Shown here piece by piece: positions 1 through 10,158 of a stretch of 64,000 nucleotides of DNA. This DNA is from Thermoplasmata archaeon (GTDB lineage: Archaea > Thermoplasmatota > Thermoplasmata > Methanomassiliicoccales > Methanomethylophilaceae). The position numbers were made by a program, and so were the translations under genes. Below the pieces are notes generated by a model. The model was not told where the DNA came from, did not search any database, and saw only the letters and a program-made list of their open reading frames with translations. The first letter of the stretch is position 1, and each line of letters opens with the position of its first letter. The stretch covers positions 96,000-159,999 of the forward strand of contig SUSW01000022.1 of NCBI GenBank assembly GCA_015063235.1, given 5' to 3'.

Positions 1-1027
1 CGAGCTCTTCTTTTGCCAGTTCCTCTGCGGGTGCAGGCTCCTCGACGGGTGCGGGTGCCTCCTCTACAGGTGCAGGTTCTTCCTTTGCAGGCTCTGCCTC
101 CGTGGCTGCAACTGCAGCTCCGGTCGCAGCACCTGCGGCTGCTGCCTTGTTGGCATCCTTGGACGAGACGAGCTTGGACATGAAGTCGTTATTGGGCTTC
201 TCCTCCTTCTTAGCCTCGGCTGGAGCGGGCTTCTCGGCAGGCTTCTCCTCTGCCTTGGGGGCATCTTTCTTGTGAGCTTCTTTGTGAGCCTCTAGCTTCT
301 CATGCCTCTCCTGTTTCTCCTGCTCCTTCTTGGCCTGCTCTTCCTTCTTGGCCTGCTCCTTCTTGTGAGCTTCGAGCTTCTCCTGCTTATTCTGCTGCTT
401 CTTCTCCTCTTCCTTCTTCTTCGCCTGCTCCTTCTGAGCCCTCTTGGCGGACTTCCTCTCGGGATCGATCTCGGTCTTAGCAGCGGGCGATGCGAGCGCC
501 GTCATGCTGAGTCCGAGAGCTGCCGCAAGCCAGAATCCGATAACGAGAACTGCTGCAGAAGCAGAGATTTCAATGCTCTCGTTCATGAACATCAGAACGA
601 GGAAAACGATTTCCAAAGCCATGAAGATGATGTTTATGTCCATGAGGCCTCTCATGCCCCTGACCCACTCGGCCCCTACGCTTGCGAGCATAGCGGCGGC
701 CGCGACTCCGGAGAGGATCTTGAGGACCAGGACGTAATCCATGTCAGCGTCGATCATGAACTTCGCCCCGACACCCACCGCTCCCAGAACGATGATGAGT
801 AAGGCTGCGATCTTCTCAATGAACTTGCCTTCTTTCAGCAGTAGGAGTATTCCAGCAAGAATTGCCAACACTCCCGCTCCCAAAACAAAGTACTGAGCGG
901 TAGAAGTGAATACACCCGTATCAGAACTGTCGTTCTTTGCGAGTATCATCACGAAAGCCGCTATGATGAATAGGACTGCAGAGAGCAGACCTACGTAATT
1001 TCCATATTTGCTAGCGGATGTTCCCAT
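1..1027 (-). CDS. Membrane protein with K/E/A/P-rich cytoplasmic tail, truncated by window edge
   Basis: Manual translation of minus strand from ATG at 1027: MGTSASKYGNYVGLLSAVLFIIAAFVMILAKND... with several TM segments, then KEQAKKKEEEKKQQNKQEKLEAHKK and AEEPAPVEEAPAPVEEPAP; open to base 1, so missing from the ORF track. Confidence 0.8.
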   Translation of the reverse strand, partial: MGTSASKYGNYVGLLSAVLFIIAAFVMILAKNDSSDTGVFTSTAQYFVLGAGVLAILAGILLLLKEGKFIEKIAALLIIVLGAVGVGAKFMIDADMDYVLVLKILSGVAAAAMLASVGAEWVRGMRGLMDINIIFMALEIVFLVLMFMNESIEISASAAVLVIGFWLAAALGLSMTALASPAAKTEIDPERKSAKRAQKEQAKKKEEEKKQQNKQEKLEAHKKEQAKKEEQAKKEQEKQERHEKLEAHKEAHKKDAPKAEEKPAEKPAPAEAKKEEKPNNDFMSKLVSSKDANKAAAAGAATGAAVAATEAEPAKEEPAPVEEAPAPVEEPAPAEELAKEEL

Positions 1028-1324
1028 GGTGGAATGAATCTTTTTTAAAGGATATAACGGTTTGTGATGTGTGGCTCATATTAATTTACCAAATACATCC
1101 AAATGAGCCAGCATACAATAATACATGTGCCAGACATTTTTAATTATATCTTCATTAAAATACGAATACAGCTTAGGTTTATATATTATACATAAATAGG
1201 GAAAACCACTCTTATAATACGGGGCTCGCGGAGGCCCTGTATCATCATCACGGTCAAGGAAGGAGATTCCTTCTTTCACAAAGTCCTCCAAGTGGAGGCA
1301 ATATACGAAAAGGAGCCTAACACA

Positions 1325-2563
1325 ATGAAAATGAAGTGTAAATTCCTGGGCGGTGCCGATATGGTCGGACGCATGGGGATGACTATGGAAGGAGACGGGA
1401 TGACCGCTCTGATAGAGTACGGCCTCAGTCCCACAAAACCTCCTGAGTATCCTCTGCCCGCACCACGTATCGACTATGCGTTCCTTACGCATTCACACCT
1501 GGATCACTGCGGTATGATGCCACAGATCTGCGGTAAGAATGAATGCGACCTCTTCACGACACCGCTGTCGGCGGAGATATCGGAACTCATGATGTACGAC
1601 ACGCTCAAGATAGCAAAAGCAGAGGATTACCCCCAGCCGTACACCACCGGAGACATCGAAAGAACCATGAAATCGGTGGTCCCGATGACGTTCAAAGACC
1701 AAATAACGATCAACCACATCGATGTGACCATGCTCGATGCAGGGCACATCCCCGGAGCCGCAATGTTCCAATTCGACAAAGATGTTTCTACGATATACTC
1801 GGGAGATATCCACACAGAGCCCCAGAGGCTCGTCGGAGGAGCAAGGCCGACCGACTGTACCAATCTCTTCATCGAGGGCACATACGGAGGACGCAACCAC
1901 CCCGACAGAAAGACAACGGAAGAAGCGTTCATCGCCAAAATCGAGGAAGTTCTTGACCGTGGCGGGAAAGTCCTCATCCCCTGCTTCGCGGTCGGAAGGA
2001 CACAGGAGATCATGCTCCTGCTGAGGAACCTCGGCTACGAGATGTGGGTGGACGGAATGGGAAGGTCTGTAACCCGCCTGTTCCTCGACTATCCCGAATA
2101 TATCAGGGACGTCAAACACCTGAAAGCAGCAAAGAGGAAGTTTAACGAGGTAAGAAACGCCAACTCCAGGCTCTCCGCCATAAAGGGCGAGATCATAGTC
2201 ACCACCGGAGGAATGCTGGACGGAGGTCCCGTTCTCGGATATCTCAATGCAATCAAGGACGATCCCAAGAGCGCCATCCTGCTGGTCGGCTACCAAGCCG
2301 AAGATACCAACGGAAGGATGTTAATGGAGGAACACTGCGTGAAGATCGACGGCGAGATCGTGAACATCTCGTGCGAACTCCAGAAGTACGACTTCTCGGC
2401 ACATGCCGACCACACCCAGATTGTGAACTTCATCAGAGAGTGCAATCCAGACAACGTGATCATCATGCACTCCGAGGCCCGTGAGGCTTTCCTGCCCGAT
2501 CTCGAGGGCGACTTCAACGTCATCCTCCCGAACACAGGCGAAGAATTCGATCTGGAATTCTGA
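1325..2563 (+). CDS. MBL-fold/beta-CASP ribonuclease (archaeal CPSF-like)
   Basis: HSHLDHCG metallo-beta-lactamase motif, beta-CASP region, C-terminal SAHAD; internal start MKMKCKFLGGAD preferred. Confidence 0.85.
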   Translation: MKMKCKFLGGADMVGRMGMTMEGDGMTALIEYGLSPTKPPEYPLPAPRIDYAFLTHSHLDHCGMMPQICGKNECDLFTTPLSAEISELMMYDTLKIAKAEDYPQPYTTGDIERTMKSVVPMTFKDQITINHIDVTMLDAGHIPGAAMFQFDKDVSTIYSGDIHTEPQRLVGGARPTDCTNLFIEGTYGGRNHPDRKTTEEAFIAKIEEVLDRGGKVLIPCFAVGRTQEIMLLLRNLGYEMWVDGMGRSVTRLFLDYPEYIRDVKHLKAAKRKFNEVRNANSRLSAIKGEIIVTTGGMLDGGPVLGYLNAIKDDPKSAILLVGYQAEDTNGRMLMEEHCVKIDGEIVNISCELQKYDFSAHADHTQIVNFIRECNPDNVIIMHSEAREAFLPDLEGDFNVILPNTGEEFDLEF

Positions 2564-2574
2564 AACTGCAAGCC

Positions 2575-2597
2575 GGCCTCCGGGCAATCCGGAGGCC
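2575..2597 (+). terminator. GC-rich hairpin GGCCTCCGG-gcaat-CCGGAGGCC
   Basis: 9-bp perfect inverted repeat just after the stop of the CPSF-like gene. Confidence 0.5.
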
Positions 2598-2644
2598 TGG
2601 CATCCACCATCCTTGTTTATACTGAGTAACCGTTACACGAAATT

Positions 2645-2860
2645 ATGTCGCTCAATCTGGAAGAGTACACATGCGAATTCTGCGGAGGACCGTGCAAGAA
2701 CGTCATCTACGCTGCGTTCGTCTGCGATAATCCGGAATGCATAGAGAAAGCAAGGGTGGCCCGCGGCGGTCCCGGCGGCCATATGAAAAGGAAAGCTGAG
2801 GGCAAACCCATAATCCCTCAGGATCTCGAAGAGGCCATCGAGGATAATAAACGCGTCTAA
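2645..2860 (+). CDS. Small zinc-ribbon-like protein
   Basis: 71 aa with CEFCGGPC...CDNPEC. Confidence 0.6.
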   Translation: MSLNLEEYTCEFCGGPCKNVIYAAFVCDNPECIEKARVARGGPGGHMKRKAEGKPIIPQDLEEAIEDNKRV

Positions 2861-2872
2861 TCCTTAACATTC

Positions 2873-2890
2873 AAGGGGCACGTGCCCCTT
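2873..2890. terminator. Palindrome AAGGGGCACGTGCCCCTT between convergent genes
   Basis: Perfect 18-bp palindrome. Confidence 0.45.
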
Positions 2891-3189
2891 CAATTTTCGA
2901 CCCAGAGCTCACCGACGAAGTTGGACCACTCCAAAAGCTTCTGAAAAGGAGGAACGTCCAACATATCCGATGTCAGAAGAACCTTCTCACAGAATGCAGA
3001 TATCTCGAACAGCGTGTCTCTGGTCTGTTCGTCCAGATGACCTTCATCAAAGGCCCTGTTGATAAGCGGGTCTAAAGGGCCGATCACCCTCTTCTCACCC
3101 AATTTCTTCAAGAGCTTCTGCTCTAGTTTTGTCCTGAGCTGTGTGGCAATGCTTCTCGCTTTGAGGCTGTTGTAAGGGATGTCCGACAT
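2890..3189 (-). CDS. Conserved hypothetical protein
   Basis: ORF; start at MSDIPYNSLKARSIATQLRTKLEQ chosen. Confidence 0.6.
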   Translation of the reverse strand: MSDIPYNSLKARSIATQLRTKLEQKLLKKLGEKRVIGPLDPLINRAFDEGHLDEQTRDTLFEISAFCEKVLLTSDMLDVPPFQKLLEWSNFVGELWVEN

Positions 3190-3258
3190 ACGATCTGCCG
3201 GACCATTGGCGCCGGATAATATCAACGTTGATATTAGATTATTGGAATGATAAGAGGT

Positions 3259-3279
3259 GGCCGGTCCGGGGGGCCGGCC
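3259..3279 (-). terminator. GC-rich hairpin downstream of purH
   Basis: GGCCGG...CCGGCC inverted repeat just after the stop. Confidence 0.4.
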
Positions 3280-3289
3280 GGTTTAAGTT

Positions 3290-4846
3290 TCAGTGCCTGA
3301 ACACACGGCAGCCGGTGAAGACCATCGCCATATTATGCTCGTTGGCAGCATCGATGACCTCCTGGTCCCTGATACTTCCTCCGGGCTGGATGATCGCCGT
3401 GACACCTGCCTTGGCAGCCTCGTCGACTCCGTCCCTGAAAGGGAAGAAAGCATCGGATGCCATGACGCATCCCTCTGTGGGCTCGTTGGCCTTCATGGTG
3501 GCGATCTTGGCGGAATCCACGCGGCTCATCTGTCCTGCACCGATTCCGACCGCACGCTCTCCCTTGACGTAAACGACAGCATTGGATGTGACATGCTTGG
3601 CGAGCTTCCATGCAAAGAGCAGAGAGTGGACCTCCTCCTCAGTAGGTGCACGTTTGGTGATGACCTTCAGGTTCTTGGGATCGACCAGAACATCCTCGTC
3701 GGTCTGCACGAGCATTCCGCCCTGGACCTTCTTCATCTTGTATTCTCTGACCCTCTCGGAAGGTCCGATGGGGCAGTTGGTCCTCAAAAGGCGGATGTTC
3801 TTCTTGGCCTCCATGATCTCCACTGCACCCTCCTCGAACTCGGGACAGAGGACAGCCTCCACGAAGTATTTGGAGATCATCTCCGCGCATTCCTTCGTAC
3901 AGGGCCTGTTGAGACAGATGACACATCCGAATGCTGAAAGGGGATCGACGTTGTATGCCGTCTCGAATGCTTCGTAGATTGTATCCGCGGAAGCGAGACC
4001 GCAAGGGTTCGTGTGCTTCATGACGACGGCTGTGGGCTTCTCGAAGTCCATACAGATGTCCAGAGCCTTATCGAGGTCAAGAATGTTGTTGTAGGACAGT
4101 TCCTTACCCCAGAGGCACTCTGCCTTGGCGACTGTGGGTCCGGGTGTGAAGGGATCCTTGTAGAAGGCTGCCTTCTGATTGGGATTCTCTCCGTACCTGA
4201 GCTCCTGCACCTTCTCCAAAGGGATGGGGAAGGATTCGGGGAAGTCTCCGATGAACCTCTTTTTCATCTGCGATGCAATCATTGCATCGTAGTTGGCGGT
4301 TGCGATGAATGCGTCCGCCATGAGCTTCTCGTGGAGCTCCAGACTGAGCTCTCCCTTCTCCTTGAGCTGTGCGATGATCTCAGGATACTGGGAAGGATCT
4401 GTAACGACTGCGACTGATTGATAGTTCTTGGCGGCCGCACGGATCATGCTGGGACCGCCGATGTCGATGTTCTCTACTATGTCTTCGAACTCAACTCCCG
4501 GTTTCAAAACGGTCTGCTTGAATGGATACAGGTTAATGACCACCATGTCAATAGGTTCGATACCTTTGTCCTTGATGGCTCTCATGTGATCAGGGATATC
4601 CCTGCGGGCAAGGATACCTGCGTGGACTTTGGGATGAAGTGTCTTGACACGGCCGTCGAGCATCTCGGGGAATCCTGTTACGTCGGAAACCTCTGTGACC
4701 TTAATACCGTTCTCTTTCAGAAGCTTGAATGTTCCGCCTGTGGAGATGATGTCCACGCCGGAAGCTGCAAGCTCCTTCGCGAAGTCCACTATCCCGTTCT
4801 TGTCGGAAACGCTGATTACTGCCCTTTTAATCTTAGCCAGATGCAC
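3290..4846 (-). CDS. purH: Bifunctional AICAR formyltransferase/IMP cyclohydrolase
   Basis: 518 aa full-length PurH-like: AVISVSDKNGIVDFAKELAASGVDIISTGGT... and C-terminal SDAFFPFRDGVDEAAKAGVTAIIQPGGSIRDQEVI. Confidence 0.95.
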   Translation of the reverse strand: MHLAKIKRAVISVSDKNGIVDFAKELAASGVDIISTGGTFKLLKENGIKVTEVSDVTGFPEMLDGRVKTLHPKVHAGILARRDIPDHMRAIKDKGIEPIDMVVINLYPFKQTVLKPGVEFEDIVENIDIGGPSMIRAAAKNYQSVAVVTDPSQYPEIIAQLKEKGELSLELHEKLMADAFIATANYDAMIASQMKKRFIGDFPESFPIPLEKVQELRYGENPNQKAAFYKDPFTPGPTVAKAECLWGKELSYNNILDLDKALDICMDFEKPTAVVMKHTNPCGLASADTIYEAFETAYNVDPLSAFGCVICLNRPCTKECAEMISKYFVEAVLCPEFEEGAVEIMEAKKNIRLLRTNCPIGPSERVREYKMKKVQGGMLVQTDEDVLVDPKNLKVITKRAPTEEEVHSLLFAWKLAKHVTSNAVVYVKGERAVGIGAGQMSRVDSAKIATMKANEPTEGCVMASDAFFPFRDGVDEAAKAGVTAIIQPGGSIRDQEVIDAANEHNMAMVFTGCRVFRH

Positions 4847-4863
4847 ACCCCCTCGTATAGAGG

Positions 4864-4886
4864 AAATGCATACCTTGTATGCATTT
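4864..4886. promoter_or_regulatory. Operator-like palindrome AAATGCATAC-ctt-GTATGCATTT upstream of purH
   Basis: 10-bp perfect inverted repeat 18 bp upstream of the purH start. Confidence 0.5.
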
Positions 4887-5414
4887 TGAGAATCAAATGA
4901 TTACATATAAGAGTTGCACCGGGCCCTCCATAGTGCCGCTTGAAAGGCAATCCGAATATGCCCCCTCCCTGTCTGCTTCGGCCCTCTGAGCATCCGTGTT
5001 TCAGCCCGTTTTTGATATTTGCACCTCGTCGACCCCCAGAAACAGTAAGTTCGACAACCGTCATGTTCGAAGGACCCCCTGCACTTTTCATGATACATAG
5101 AATCAGCAACAAGCCAGTATCGATTCTTATGGCGCAAATACCCTTCGAAGTGTGGTGACCTGATAATCTGACTATTACAACGGTCATTACGTCTGAAGAT
5201 TCAGACAATCCTTAGATCTCCCCTTATCCTCAGTCATATCCAAAACTGTAAGGAAACTGCGAACTCTGCACGGTCGCCAAGATCGCATAGTTCGGCCTAT
5301 ATGATTCTAAGAGCCATCACTATCTGGAATGACGACATGGCTTCGGATTCGGTATGATCGATCAGAGTGGCCGGACGGCACACCAACTTCGGAGAATCTC
5401 AAATAATTAGGGGA

Positions 5415-5446
5415 TCCGGACTTCGGATTTCTCCGAAATCCGGATA
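5415..5446. other. Strong hairpin in 1-kb intergenic region
   Basis: ATCCGGAcTTCGGA-tttc-TCCGAAaTCCGGAT: 13 of 14 bp paired. Confidence 0.5.
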
Positions 5447-5899
5447 GATATTAGGGGAACCCGAACCTCAAATCCCTTTTTGGTTCAGGTAAATCGTTTG
5501 TTAGGGTTAGACACACCTACTATCGACATCTTAACCCAGTAGGTACATCCTTGAAGGGTCATTAGTTTTACATTGTATTTAAGCGTTAGGTATTCATTTT
5601 CAGTAAATGTACAAACCAGGCATGTTACTTACGTACACACACATCCAACTGTACATCTACTCCCTGCATAGCAGGTCTCATAGCGAACCCGTGTATTCGT
5701 TATCGGATATAATAGTACTGTTATCCTTGTTTACGAATATAGTAAGAAAACATCGTCTGACTCATATGAAATTGCCTTCCTTTGACCCAGATTGGAGACT
5801 CAATCCATCCACCAACGGAACGATGCAGGATCCGAAAAAATGGTTGATTACGGCAGAATCTGCTAGAAAATGGAAATAGTAAATGAAAAACAAATAATT

Positions 5900-5915
5900 G
5901 GGGCCCAAAAGCCCC
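5900..5915 (-). terminator. Hairpin downstream of gdhA
   Basis: GGGGC-ccaaaa-GCCCC. Confidence 0.4.
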
Positions 5916-5923
5916 GTTGAGTT

Positions 5924-7279
<1,356 letters not shown>

Positions 7280-7511
7280 TCACCTGGTTACAGAAATATT
7301 TCCTATATTCCCTGCGTTGGGCTTGATATTTCTCATCTAATAAAAATTGAACTAATCATAATCCGTTTTTGGTACAAACTTTGTTTTTCATCGTACACTA
7401 TGAAAAAAGTCATGTCGGATGCCGAACAAACCCTGATACGATAATCGTAGATTTTTATGCTCGAAACGGATACGAAAAGCTGTTGAAAACCGTTCCGCAG
7501 AGGCACAAGCG

Positions 7512-8105
7512 ATGAAGAAGAAGGACCTGGAGATGGTATTGCAGAAAGTGAAGAACTTCGAAGATCCCGACCCGACCCTCGAGCAATACATGACCCCGGC
7601 AGTGATCGCTGCGGACATTCTCTTCGATGCATACAGGAAGGGGGATGTGGAAGGTCTCAAAATCGTGGACTTGGGATGCGGCACGGGAATGTTCACTATC
7701 GGTGCATGGATGCTGGGTGCCTCTCAGACCATAGGTTTCGATATATCCGAATCCGCCCTCGGGATCGCTGAGGAAAACAAGAAGGGGCTCGGAGCCGAAG
7801 TAGAGTTCCGCCACCAGGACATACTATCGGTAAATGAGGGGGCGGACACGATCTTCATGAATCCTCCCTTCGGGTGCCAAAACAGGAATGCGGACAGACC
7901 CTTTCTCGATAGGGCCATGGAACTCTCGGAATGCGTGTACTCCATACACATGGCCAACACCCTGGAATTTGTGAAGGAATACTGCTCGGAACACGGCAGG
8001 GAAGTCGCTTATTATAAAATCTATAAGTACGAAATCCCTCATACATTTTCATTCCATACTAAGACGAAGAAGACGGTTGACGTCGCGGTCGTCAACATAA
8101 GGTGA
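7512..8105 (+). CDS. METTL5-like class I SAM N6-adenine rRNA methyltransferase
   Basis: VDLGCGTGMFTIGA SAM motif; MNPPFG (NPPF) catalytic motif. Confidence 0.8.
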   Translation: MKKKDLEMVLQKVKNFEDPDPTLEQYMTPAVIAADILFDAYRKGDVEGLKIVDLGCGTGMFTIGAWMLGASQTIGFDISESALGIAEENKKGLGAEVEFRHQDILSVNEGADTIFMNPPFGCQNRNADRPFLDRAMELSECVYSIHMANTLEFVKEYCSEHGREVAYYKIYKYEIPHTFSFHTKTKKTVDVAVVNIR

Positions 8106-8111
8106 TTTCAC

Positions 8112-8681
8112 ATGACAGAATCCAAATTTGTATTCCCCGGAGAGGAAGTAGCCTCCGAAGAAGAGTATCTGGCTGCCGAGGGGACTTTCGCAGAGAACGG
8201 TGTAATATATGCCTCACAGGTAGGAGAGCTCATTCTCGATGATGCCGAGTGCGTAGCCAAAGTAATCTCCCCCAATCCGCCGAACGTTTTGGCGGTCGGA
8301 GATATCGTATACGCTGTAGTCGGTGACATCAGGAGCACCATGGCGACAGCCGATGTTTATGTAAAAGAAGGAGTAGAAAGGAGACTCGGCGGCGACACAT
8401 ACGCCACAATCCATGTTTCCAAAATCTCACCCAACTACACCGATGATGTCTCTAAGGAGCTCAGGAAGGGAGATTTCATAAGGGCCCGCGTGACAGCGAT
8501 CAAACCTGCCCTTCAACTCACGACGAAGGATGAACACCTCGGAGTCATCAGAGCTCAGTGCGGTAGATGCAAGACGGAGATGGTCATCAGCAAGAAAGGA
8601 GACGGCCTTTTCTGCCCGGAATGCAGATACGCCATGCCCAGAAAGCTCGCTGATGATTACGGCGATGTGGACCTCAAATGA
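8112..8681 (+). CDS. Exosome complex RNA-binding subunit Csl4
   Basis: N-terminal PGEEVASEEEYLAAEGTF, S1-like region, C-terminal zinc ribbon CGRCKTEM...CPECRY. Confidence 0.85.
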   Translation: MTESKFVFPGEEVASEEEYLAAEGTFAENGVIYASQVGELILDDAECVAKVISPNPPNVLAVGDIVYAVVGDIRSTMATADVYVKEGVERRLGGDTYATIHVSKISPNYTDDVSKELRKGDFIRARVTAIKPALQLTTKDEHLGVIRAQCGRCKTEMVISKKGDGLFCPECRYAMPRKLADDYGDVDLK

Positions 8682-9304
8682 AGCTAGTTGCATTGATATC
8701 CAACGGTATCGACTCTCCAGTCGCATCATACCTTATGAGCAAAAGAGGGGCGGATGTTATCCTGCTTCACATGGATAATCGTCCCTACACGGACGACCGC
8801 AGCATAGAGGTCATTAAGGCTCTGACGGACAGACTAAGGAAGGTCACCGGCAAGGAGTTCCCGCTTTACATGGCGAACCATGGTAATAACCAGACAGCCA
8901 TACATGAGAAGTGCGATTATCATTACCAATGCGTGATGTGCAAGCGTGTGATGCAGAGGACCGCAAGAGAACTGGCAAAGATACTCGGGGCAGATGCCAT
9001 CATAATGGGGGATTCCCTAGGACAGGTCGCTTCCCAGACCCTCAAGAACATAAGGTCTGAGAATATAGGGCTGAATTTCCCAGTCGTCAGGCCGCTGATA
9101 GGGATGGATAAACTGGAGATAATCGACATCGCCAAAGAGATAGGGACATTTGACATCTCGATCAGGGAAACCAATGGATGCCTCATCGTACCGACGAGAC
9201 CCATCACAGAGGCCAATCCAGAAAAGGTCACCAGAATGAGTGATGAACTGGATCTAGATTCAATGGCAAAGAACTGTGCCGAAAACGCTGTTTTGATTCA
9301 CTGA
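8678..9304 (+). CDS. Stand-alone ThiI-like PP-loop sulfurtransferase domain protein
   Basis: SNGIDSPVASYLMSKRGADVILLH PP-loop and CVMCKRVMQRTARELAKILGADAIIMGDSLGQVASQT; no THUMP domain. Confidence 0.8.
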   Translation: MKLVALISNGIDSPVASYLMSKRGADVILLHMDNRPYTDDRSIEVIKALTDRLRKVTGKEFPLYMANHGNNQTAIHEKCDYHYQCVMCKRVMQRTARELAKILGADAIIMGDSLGQVASQTLKNIRSENIGLNFPVVRPLIGMDKLEIIDIAKEIGTFDISIRETNGCLIVPTRPITEANPEKVTRMSDELDLDSMAKNCAENAVLIH

Positions 9305-9573
9305 TTCCTGTATCCTCTCGGAGGGAATGCAGGACAGGCGTCGATCTCATCATCATCGTATACCATGTCGATGGTGACTCTGGAGATATAGCGCGCAACG
9401 TATCTGGAAATGTAAAGAGTGTGTCCCCCGACCTCGATACGGATGTCACTCTCCTTAGGGCCCTTTACTGAAGTAGGCACAAGAGCAGGCCCGAGGCATG
9501 CCGTACAGACGCGGTAATCGCATCCTGCATCCTTGATGAGCTGTTCCACTTCAGGTTCGACCGTGATTTCCAT
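9298..9573 (-). CDS. Conserved hypothetical protein with CxxC motif
   Basis: 91 aa; CDYRVCTACLGPALVPTSVKGPKESDIRIEVG; convergent with the ThiI-like gene. Confidence 0.65.
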   Translation of the reverse strand: MEITVEPEVEQLIKDAGCDYRVCTACLGPALVPTSVKGPKESDIRIEVGGHTLYISRYVARYISRVTIDMVYDDDEIDACPAFPPRGYRNQ

Positions 9574-9621
9574 AGATGGCCCATTATTGAATCCGTAGAT
9601 AAGTGTTTGGAGAAGTGGACC

Positions 9622-10119
9622 TCACAGCATGGTCACGAGGGCGGATGCCATCTTCTTCAAGGATGAGCAATCATCGATATCGCTGCCGTACGCATATATC
9701 ATCCCTCCGATGACCGCATTGGACAACGTCTCTAGTGCTAGCAGATCGTCTGAACCAGTGGCCTTCTTCAGTGTTTTCACCAGCTTGCTGCTCCACAGCT
9801 CGTTGAGCTTGGTATCCTTATCCACATCGATGAAGAAATCGAACCTGTCCGCATGTGCGTTCATGAACTCCATGCTCTTATCGATAAATATGCAGATATC
9901 AAATCCGTCCGTCATGAATCCTTCTACGGATTTGAACATGTCCCTGATGATATCGCGCTGCATCTGTGAATGAAGATCATCCAGATCATGATAGCACTGA
10001 TAGAATTCGCTCATGATTATGTCGATACGGTCGCACAATGCGGAAACCCTCATCTCACCTCCATTGACACAGAGGTCGATGTAGCCCTCCTGAATGCGTT
10101 CGTAGATATCGTCTGACAT
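9622..10119 (-). CDS. Hypothetical protein
   Basis: 165-aa ORF in consistent gene arrangement. Confidence 0.6.
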   Translation of the reverse strand: MSDDIYERIQEGYIDLCVNGGEMRVSALCDRIDIIMSEFYQCYHDLDDLHSQMQRDIIRDMFKSVEGFMTDGFDICIFIDKSMEFMNAHADRFDFFIDVDKDTKLNELWSSKLVKTLKKATGSDDLLALETLSNAVIGGMIYAYGSDIDDCSSLKKMASALVTML

Positions 10120-10158
10120 GAAGCATGCTAGAACCGAATATGTAGAAAACAGATTCGG

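Noticed and set aside
302-802. Leucine-rich plus-strand ORF MPLLFLLLLLGLL...
   Set aside because: Antisense shadow of the K/E-rich minus-strand CDS
1493-2296. 267-aa minus-strand ORF inside the CPSF-like gene
   Set aside because: Antisense to a clearly conserved coding frame; no recognisable domain
4816-5208. 130-aa minus ORF upstream of purH
   Set aside because: Overlaps the purH start and operator region, no domain, atypical composition
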